A DNA stretch of 64,000 nucleotides from Jidongwangia harbinensis (GTDB lineage Bacteria; Actinomycetota; Actinomycetes; Mycobacteriales; Micromonosporaceae), in contig NZ_JAIWNC010000021.1 in the NCBI RefSeq assembly GCF_020216025.1, positions 62,001 to 126,000 on the forward strand, given 5' to 3'. Below, one piece after another: positions 59,011 through 64,000 of the stretch (its first letter is position 1; each line of letters opens with the position of its first letter). The position numbers and the translations under genes were made by a program. The notes under the pieces were generated by a model, which was given only the letters and a program-made list of their open reading frames with translations, ran no database searches and was not told the DNA's origin.

Positions 59011-59379
59011 TCAATCGTGAGGGCCGCGCTCGCGACTCAGGTACCGAACCGGCTTGCCGAGCGACTTCGCGTAGGCGATCTCCCGCCGGGTCGACTCACC
59101 TACGTAGCCGCCCGGATCCACGATGTACACCTCGTCCGCCATGCGGATCTTCTGACGGTGTACGCCGCCGAGCCGTCCCTTCAGGTCCGAGCTGTCGGCT
59201 GTCCAGTCGTAGTCCGGCAGGTCGGGGAGCCGGAACATGCCGAGGCTGATCACGACGCAGCCTTCCAGCGTGAGCCGCTGGTTGACCTCCGCGAACTCAG
59301 CCTCGAACCTGGTCGAGCCGCAGAGCGTGACGACCTTGGCCTCACCCTCGGCCGACCGCGGCGCCTGCTGGTCCTCCAT
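59011..59379 (-). CDS. Nucleoside 2-deoxyribosyltransferase-like (DUF4406-type) protein
   Basis: 122 aa with the Rossmann-like fold of this superfamily: VVTLCGSTRFEAEFAEVNQR (substrate-binding start), VISLGMF, HRQKIRMADEVYIVDPGGYV, GESTRREIAYAKSLGKPVRY. The Asp/Glu pattern (Glu-Ser-Thr-Arg-Arg-Glu) fits the base-exchange site, but activity is unproved. A charged N-terminus (MEDQQAPRSAEGE) is probably disordered. Convergent neighbour gap of ~95 bp to the left. Confidence 0.78.
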   Translation of the reverse strand: MEDQQAPRSAEGEAKVVTLCGSTRFEAEFAEVNQRLTLEGCVVISLGMFRLPDLPDYDWTADSSDLKGRLGGVHRQKIRMADEVYIVDPGGYVGESTRREIAYAKSLGKPVRYLSRERGPHD

Positions 59380-59432
59380 GAGGGTTGATGATCGCTGACG
59401 GCAGGACGAGCCCGTCGCCTCCCCTGGCGGGC

Positions 59433-59463
59433 TTGCGTCTCAAGCCGCTTGAGATCGCATAGT
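59433..59463 (+). promoter_or_regulatory. MerR-type promoter with 19-bp spacer
   Basis: TTGCGT (59433-59438), a 19-bp spacer containing the palindrome TCTCAAG-CCG-CTTGAGA (59438-59454), then CATAGT (59458-59463). A 19-bp spacer with a central dyad is the hallmark of MerR-activated promoters. Predicted start ~59470, only seven bases before ATG 59477. Confidence 0.8.
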
Positions 59464-59476
59464 GTGCGGCGTGGAC

Positions 59477-60463
59477 ATGAACGAGCTGTACGCCATCGGG
59501 GATGTCGCGCGGCGGACCGGCCTGAGCGTCAGCGCCGTCCGGTACTACGCGGACGCCGGGGTCGTCACGCCGGCTGCCAGCACGCCGGCCGGTCACCGCC
59601 TGTACGACGTGTCGGCCATCGCCCGGCTGGAGCTGGTCCGGACGCTGCGGGAACTCGACGCCGGCCTGGACGAGATCCGGCGGGTACTGGCCGGCGAGGC
59701 GACGCTGCGCGAGCTGGCCACCACCCACCTGGCTCTGCTGGCACGGCAGGAGGCGCGGCTGCGCAGCCGTCGCGCGGTGCTGTCCGCCATCGTGCGACAG
59801 GACTCCACCGCCGAGCAGGTCACGCTGATGCACAAGTTGGTCGGCATGCCGGACGAGGAACGCGACCGGCTGATCGACGAGTTCTGGGCCGAGGTCACGA
59901 CCGGCTGGGAGCCGCCGGAGCGAATGGTTCAGTGGTGGCGGGCGGCCCGTCCGGAACTGCCCGACGAACCCACCGCGGCACAGCTGGAGGCGTGGATCGA
60001 GCTGGCCGAACTGGTCCGTGACACCGAGGTCCGGCAGGCCGTGCGCCGCGAGTTGTACGAGGTGTGCACCACCGGTGCCGGGCCGCTGATGACCTCGTCG
60101 CCGATGCTGGACACCCTGGAGGCGGCCACGCCGATCGGTCAGGCGGCGATGGACGCGGCGCGGGACGGGGTGCCGCCGGACTCGCCGCAGGGACGTGCCA
60201 TTGCCGACCGGTGGATCGGGTGGCTGTCCGGCGTCTTCGCGACACCCGACAGCCCGGGGAGGCCGGACACGCCCGAGTTCAGGATCGAGGCGGCCGGCCA
60301 CATGCGGCAAGGCGCCGAGTGGGACCGCAACCCGCCGGACCCGGAGGGACCGTTCGACCGGTACATGGCGCTGGTCACCGCGGTGAACGACGGGCCGCCG
60401 CAGCGGTTCCCGTTCGAGTGGCTGGCCGCGGCACTGCATGCGTCCGCCGATCCGGCTTCCTGA
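59477..60463 (+). CDS. MerR-family regulator with large C-terminal sensor domain
   Basis: 328 aa, long for the family. Residues 1-70 are the MerR winged helix (LYAIGDVARRTGLSVSAVRY, GHRLYDVSAIARLELVRTL), then a dimer coiled coil (~75-115), then ~210 residues of helical effector domain (LIDEFWAEVTTGWEPPERMV and many Trp/Glu), of no known family but like those in TipA-type multidrug or stress regulators. It lies behind its own MerR-type promoter, so it is probably self-activating. Its target besides itself is not evident. The convergent DLH gene is 95 bp away. Confidence 0.87.
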   Translation: MNELYAIGDVARRTGLSVSAVRYYADAGVVTPAASTPAGHRLYDVSAIARLELVRTLRELDAGLDEIRRVLAGEATLRELATTHLALLARQEARLRSRRAVLSAIVRQDSTAEQVTLMHKLVGMPDEERDRLIDEFWAEVTTGWEPPERMVQWWRAARPELPDEPTAAQLEAWIELAELVRDTEVRQAVRRELYEVCTTGAGPLMTSSPMLDTLEAATPIGQAAMDAARDGVPPDSPQGRAIADRWIGWLSGVFATPDSPGRPDTPEFRIEAAGHMRQGAEWDRNPPDPEGPFDRYMALVTAVNDGPPQRFPFEWLAAALHASADPAS

Positions 60464-60558
60464 CGGCGGCACCATCGAGGCACCCGATCTCCGACTCGTT
60501 CGGCCATGAGCCGGAGAACAGCACAATCGCGTAGGTCTCCTGGTCCAGACCACAGTGG

Positions 60559-61128
60559 TCAGACAGCGGCGAGAAAGGCCCGCACCCGTTCCATCAGCAA
60601 CGCGGCAGCCTCGGGGTCGTACGCCTCGAGCGAGGAGTCGGCGAAGAGGTGCTGGTCGCCGGGATAGACGAACAGCTCGGCGTCCGCCGTGGAGGCGGCG
60701 AGCTCGCGTGCGGCCGGCAGGTCCTCGTCGAAGAACTCGTCGCCCTCCTTGCCGTGGATCTGCACCGGCACGCCCTCGGGCCAGGTCTTCCCGAATTCCG
60801 TGACCGGAAGGCAGGAGTAGATCAGGAGTGCCCCGCGGGCACCGGGCCGGGTCTGCGCGAGCTGCTGGGCGATCGTCACGCCGAAGGAGAACCCGGCGTA
60901 GACGAGTCCGGGACCGAGTTCGTCGGCCGCAGCGGCGCCGCGCTCCCGGATTGCGTCGAGGCCCGCCTCTCGGGCGAATCCGAACCCATCCTCGATGCTG
61001 CCGAACGTGTGGCCGTCGAACAGGTCCGGCGTGTGCACGGTGTGCCCGGCCTGCCGCAGGCTGTCGGCGAAGCTCCGGACCCCGTCGGTCAGGCCTTGAA
61101 TGTGGTGGTAGAGCAGCACGTCGGTCAC
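60559..61128 (-). CDS. Dienelactone-hydrolase-family protein
   Basis: 189-aa alpha/beta hydrolase of the DLH type: VTDVLLYHHIQGLTDGVRSF, nucleophile AGFSFGVTIAQQL (Ser in place of the DLH Cys), GKEGDEFFDEDLP (acid), and PGDQHLFADSS (His). GTG 61128 has GGGAG ten bases upstream. Divergent from an ArsR regulator with GGAACGTTCC between them. Small soluble enzyme, possibly esterase or lactonase of aromatic degradation. Confidence 0.85.
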   Translation of the reverse strand: MTDVLLYHHIQGLTDGVRSFADSLRQAGHTVHTPDLFDGHTFGSIEDGFGFAREAGLDAIRERGAAAADELGPGLVYAGFSFGVTIAQQLAQTRPGARGALLIYSCLPVTEFGKTWPEGVPVQIHGKEGDEFFDEDLPAARELAASTADAELFVYPGDQHLFADSSLEAYDPEAAALLMERVRAFLAAV

Positions 61129-61162
61129 GGCGGTGAACTCCCTACGAACGATCGGGATTTTT

Positions 61163-61172
61163 GGAACGTTCC
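61163..61172. promoter_or_regulatory. ArsR-type operator between DLH and regulator
   Basis: Perfect 10-bp palindrome GGAACGTTCC in the 65-bp gap. On the plus strand TAGTCT (61180-61185) lies eight bases before the arsR ATG, so the regulator is nearly leaderless and the palindrome sits at its -35 side. Confidence 0.6.
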
Positions 61173-61193
61173 GCGATGCTAGTCTGTTGCGCC

Positions 61194-61757
61194 ATGGCAG
61201 ACAACCCGCCGGACTACGAGCTAGCCGATCGAATGGCACTCACCAGGCCGGACCAGGTGAAGGCCATCGGCCACCCGCTCCGCACGACGATCCTGCAGCT
61301 GCTCCACGAGCGGGCCGCGACCGTGACCGAGCTGGCGGAGGCGGTGGAGCGCCCCAAGAGCACGGTCGCGCACCACGTGGACGTGCTGACACGGAACGGC
61401 CTGCTCCGGGTGGTGCGTACGCGGAAGGTGCGAGCGATCGAGGAGCGCTTCTACGGGCGCACCGCGCGCCTGTTCCACGTAGCGGCCGAGCCATCACCCG
61501 CCGGTGACCAGATGCCGCGCGACTTCAACGACTTCGAGGTGGCCGCCCGCGAGTCCGCCGAGGCGTTCGAGCAGGGAAAACTCTGGGGCTTCATCCGGCA
61601 TGCGCGCATCTCGGAGGAGCAGGCCTCCCAGTTCTGGGACCGGATGGCGAAACTGGTCGACGAGTTCGACCGGATGCCCAGGTCCGGCGACACCACGTAC
61701 GGCTTCGCGATCGGCGTCTACCCCACCGACCACCCGACCCTGCCGGCGCCGCAGTGA
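61194..61757 (+). CDS. ArsR-family winged-helix regulator
   Basis: 187 aa. N-terminal ArsR winged helix (~15-85): QVKAIGHPLRTTILQLLHER, VTELAEAVERPKSTVAHHVD, LLRVVRTRKVRAIEERFYG. No cysteine metal site is visible (no CxC or CVCDL), so it is one of the metal-free ArsR branches with a C-terminal helical domain. Divergent DLH-type hydrolase as probable target. Start ATG 61194 follows TAGTCT-N8. Confidence 0.87.
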   Translation: MADNPPDYELADRMALTRPDQVKAIGHPLRTTILQLLHERAATVTELAEAVERPKSTVAHHVDVLTRNGLLRVVRTRKVRAIEERFYGRTARLFHVAAEPSPAGDQMPRDFNDFEVAARESAEAFEQGKLWGFIRHARISEEQASQFWDRMAKLVDEFDRMPRSGDTTYGFAIGVYPTDHPTLPAPQ

Positions 61758-61995
61758 TCGCCCGGCCGTTCAGCCACGCTCGTCCAGGACGTGACCCTCG
61801 CCTTCCTCCCGCCCGGCCGGGGGCGGTACGGGATTCAGTTCGTCACCCGCCATGGCAGGCTGTCATCGACGCCGACCGCCCATGCCTCCAGACCCGGATC
61901 CGCGATGACCGCGTCGATGCCGGACCTGCCGCCTCCTCACCTGACGGGATCGCCGCAGCGCCCTGGTCCCGGTCACCCCATGGTTCTCACGGTGC

Positions 61996-62517
61996 CTAGC
62001 CGTCCGTGGAGGCACGGTTCAGCAGGTACAGCGCGAAGGACTCGCCGTTGATGGACATGTCCTTGCCGTATCGGAATCCGAGACGCTCCATGACGGCCCG
62101 GGAACGATGGTTGTGCACCTCGGTGAAGGACACGACCTCGTCGGCGTCGAGTTCGTCGAATGCGAACGCCAGACCCGCTCGCCCGATCTCGGTGGCGTAA
62201 CCCTGCCCCCAAAATCTGCGGTGCAGTGCCCAGCCGAGCTCCAGACGCTCGCGGCCGTCGACGTGCTTGCGCGACAAGCCTCCGCGTCCGACGAGTTCAC
62301 CGGTCGCACGGTGGTACGCCATCCACTTGTGGACCCCGTCGACCGACCACGACCGGGCGATCCTGGCGACTTCCCGGTCCACTTGTTCGCGCGTCCACCT
62401 GCCGTACCACTCGGCCACGGCCGGATCGAGATACAGGTCGAACAGGTCATCGGCGTGTTTGACGTCGACCGGCTCCAGGCGCAGCCGATCGGTCAGGCGA
62501 ATCCGCGGGTACGACAT
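61996..62517 (-). CDS. GNAT-family N-acetyltransferase
   Basis: 173-aa GNAT of the RimJ/L type: RLTDRLRLEPVDVKHADDLF, GELVGRGGLSRKHVDGR, LELGWALHRRFWGQGYATEI (the acetyl-CoA loop W-G-Q-G-Y-A), HNHRSRAVMERLGFRYGKDM. Likely acetylates an N-terminal or small-molecule amine. GGAG upstream of ATG 62517. Same direction as the NmrA gene, 222 bp downstream of it. Confidence 0.87.
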   Translation of the reverse strand: MSYPRIRLTDRLRLEPVDVKHADDLFDLYLDPAVAEWYGRWTREQVDREVARIARSWSVDGVHKWMAYHRATGELVGRGGLSRKHVDGRERLELGWALHRRFWGQGYATEIGRAGLAFAFDELDADEVVSFTEVHNHRSRAVMERLGFRYGKDMSINGESFALYLLNRASTDG

Positions 62518-62549
62518 CGCCCCATCTCACTCCTGCAGGTTGTTTGCGT

Positions 62550-62573
62550 CCCGGGGGTGGGCGTTCCCCCGGG
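62550..62573 (-). terminator. Candidate hairpin between NmrA and GNAT genes
   Basis: CCCGGGGG and its complement with an 8-nt loop, 33 bp before the GNAT start and 167 bp after the NmrA stop. Could end NmrA transcription. Confidence 0.4.
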
Positions 62574-62739
62574 TCACTAAAGGCTTACCTCAGGCGCCCT
62601 GCCTACGGTGGAGTCATGATCTGGGACCGCGAAATTGTCCGGACGACCGCGCGCAGGATCCGCCGCACGTCTCGATGCTGATCGACCGGGCGATCGCGGG
62701 AGGTCCAGTCACGGATCGGTCCGCTGATCCTCGGTCCGG

Positions 62740-63657
62740 TCAGTGGGCGTCGGCTGCCTCCGGTGTGGCGAGGACCGCGGGTTTGAGGGTCTGCGCGCAC
62801 CACTGCGCGAATGTGGTGGCCGGGCCCGCCTGCGGTGAGCGGGCGACGCCGGAGTCCAGGCCCTGGTCCTTGGCGCGCTTCATCTCGACCATGCCCTCGA
62901 CGAACGCCTCGTTGAGGCCGTAGCCGAGCATGGTGGACCGCAGTTCTTCGAGCGACTGGCGCTGGTAGCGGACCGGACGGCCCAATTCTTCGGTCATGAT
63001 GCGGGCCAGGTGGTTGGGCGATAGGTTCTGCGGGCCGAGCACCGGAACACTGCCGACGCCGGTCCAGGAGCGGTCCAGCAACAGCTCTGCCGCGGTCGCG
63101 GCGATGTCGGCGACGGCCACCATCGGCGCCGGACGGTCCGCGGCGGCGGTGTCGGCGAAGACGCCGGTGTCGCGGATCGACTCGGCGTCCTCCAGCAGGT
63201 TCTCGAAGAACGACGGGTTGGCCAGGGCCCGGTAGGCGACGCCCGAGTCGGCGATCAGGTCGTCCATGGCCAGCGAGGCGGTGACCAGCCCGGCTTGATC
63301 GGCCAACGGGGTACCGCGGCCGAGCGCCGAGACGCCGACGACATGGCCGACGCCGTGAGCGGCGAACGCCCGCGCGGCCGGTCGGGTGAAGCCGCGGTAC
63401 GCCTCGTCGGGCGTGACCGAAGCGTCCGGTGGCACCAACCAGAAGACCGCGTCGGCCCCGGCGAAGGCGCGCTCGACCGTCGCGGCGTCGCCGTGCGAGC
63501 CGGTGACCACCTCGACCCGCCCGCGTACGGCCTCGTCGAGCCGGGCCGGATCGCGGACGACGACCCGTAACTCCTCCCCGCGTGCCGGCGCGGCCTGGAC
63601 CAGCAGCGACAGCAGCCGCCGGCCGATGTTCCCGGTGGGAGCGGTAATGACAATCAT
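62740..63657 (-). CDS. NmrA-like NAD(P)-binding protein
   Basis: 305-aa atypical SDR: MIVITAPTGNIGRRLLSLLV with Gly motif, ADAVFWLVPPDASV, then ALANPSFFENLLEDAES. Family members bind NADP(H) as redox sensors or reduce quinones and phenols. GAGG lies before ATG 63657. Divergent from a LysR-type regulator 117 bp away that probably controls it. Confidence 0.87.
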   Translation of the reverse strand: MIVITAPTGNIGRRLLSLLVQAAPARGEELRVVVRDPARLDEAVRGRVEVVTGSHGDAATVERAFAGADAVFWLVPPDASVTPDEAYRGFTRPAARAFAAHGVGHVVGVSALGRGTPLADQAGLVTASLAMDDLIADSGVAYRALANPSFFENLLEDAESIRDTGVFADTAAADRPAPMVAVADIAATAAELLLDRSWTGVGSVPVLGPQNLSPNHLARIMTEELGRPVRYQRQSLEELRSTMLGYGLNEAFVEGMVEMKRAKDQGLDSGVARSPQAGPATTFAQWCAQTLKPAVLATPEAADAH

Positions 63658-63744
63658 GCAAACCTCGCGGTCGGTCTCGCAGCGGAAATGACCCCTCCAG
63701 GGTGCGGACCCGGACCGCATTGCCACAATGGGAACTACAGCAAC

Positions 63745-63753
63745 CAATCATTG
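63745..63753. promoter_or_regulatory. Weak candidate LysR site
   Basis: Short dyad CAAT-C-ATTG between nmrA-like and lysR genes, flanked by GCAA and TTGC. Too short to be convincing alone. Confidence 0.3.
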
Positions 63754-63773
63754 CTCGAAACGGAATAACGTCG

Positions 63774-64000
63774 GTGACCAGCCCAGCTCCGAACCTTGAC
63801 GCCAACCTCGCCATCGCCCTCGACGCCCTGCTGACCGAGCAGAGCGTCACCCGGGCAGCCGCGCGGCTACACACCTCCCCCGCGGCGATGAGCCGCACCC
63901 TGGCGCGGCTGCGCCGGGTGCTCCAGGATCCGCTACTGGTGCGGGCCGGACAGGCGATGGTGCCCACGCCCCGCGCCGAGGCACTGCGAGAGGAAGCCGC
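63774..64000 (+). CDS. LysR-family transcriptional regulator, cut off by the window end
   Basis: First 75 codons of a LysR-type regulator: LDANLAIALDALLTEQSVTR (helix 1), AAARLHTSPAAMSRTLARLR (HTH recognition helix), LLVRAGQAMVPTPRAEAL. The winged helix is complete; the effector domain lies beyond the window. GTG 63774 with a weak GGAA site. Divergent from the NmrA-like gene, which is its likely target. Confidence 0.87.
   Translation, partial: MTSPAPNLDANLAIALDALLTEQSVTRAAARLHTSPAAMSRTLARLRRVLQDPLLVRAGQAMVPTPRAEALREEA

Noticed and set aside
62612..62690. Short plus-strand reading starting at an ATG after GGTGGAG
   Set aside because: Ends after about 20 codons, with no family match; could be a relic leader but cannot be supported.
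1..64000. CRISPR arrays, tRNA or rRNA genes, IS elements, integrases and attachment sites
   Set aside because: No regularly spaced repeats, cloverleaf-like genes, transposase motifs or flanking direct repeats were found by reading; a tRNAscan or repeat search would be needed to exclude them fully.

Overview
The window reads as chromosomal DNA of a high-GC filamentous actinomycete, most likely a member of the Micromonosporaceae (Actinoplanes-like). The reasons are the very high G+C with G/C-ending codons, frequent GTG starts, many secreted hydrolases, one-component regulators beside most enzymes, and many probable leaderless starts (a TANNNT -10 box six or seven bases before ATG/GTG). The family assignment is inference. 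I see no rRNA, tRNA, CRISPR array, transposase, phage or conjugation genes.

Layout. 0.3-5.4 kb: exported proteins (streptogrisin-like protease, lipoprotein, subtilase, lamin-tail protein). 5.4-8.6 kb: two regulator/oxidoreductase pairs (TetR and MerR, each beside a medium-chain reductase). 8.6-12.2 kb: two unknown proteins and a secreted X-Pro dipeptidyl-peptidase. 12.3-15.4 kb: cytochrome P450 with overlapping ferredoxin, then TetR/hydrolase. 15.5-16.6 kb: HNH-like protein, a broken ChW-repeat gene with its terminator still in place, and a small membrane protein. 16.6-24.5 kb: a two-sensor c-di-GMP locus. A LacI-fold/GGDEF protein and a LacI-fold/PAS/GGDEF/EAL protein flank a secreted trypsin homologue that has lost its catalytic His and Ser. 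24.5-28.5 kb: Lrp regulator divergent from a branched-chain 2-oxoacid dehydrogenase operon (E1 alpha, E1 beta, E2). 28.5-37 kb: GDSL esterase, tandem DUF3237 protein, membrane protein, epimerase, secreted GH5, a wrecked DUF4041/GIY-YIG gene, and cytoplasmic GH10. 37-42 kb: MMPL transporter with an NTF2-like partner, an aldo-keto reductase remnant, a frameshifted uridine-kinase-like gene and a cyclase-family hydrolase. 42-56 kb: small single-gene units (HTH-TM-WD40 protein, APH-type kinase, PIN-like unknown, MOSC, GrpB, amidase, GntR/hydrolase, VOC proteins, DUF1877), many apparently leaderless. 55-64 kb: more regulator/enzyme pairs (TetR/epimerase, MarR/fused tautomerase, MerR alone, ArsR/dienelactone hydrolase, LysR/NmrA) and a GNAT.

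How the genes work together. The dominant design is a divergent or adjacent one-component regulator and a single catabolic or detoxifying enzyme, usually with a palindrome between them; several palindromes overlap the predicted -10 boxes. The bkd operon would make branched acyl-CoA starters for iso/anteiso fatty acids. The exported proteases and glycosidases fit a saprophyte feeding on protein and hemicellulose. Four decaying genes show that this is a region in flux. The least ordinary unit is the c-di-GMP/pseudoprotease locus at 16.6-24.5 kb.
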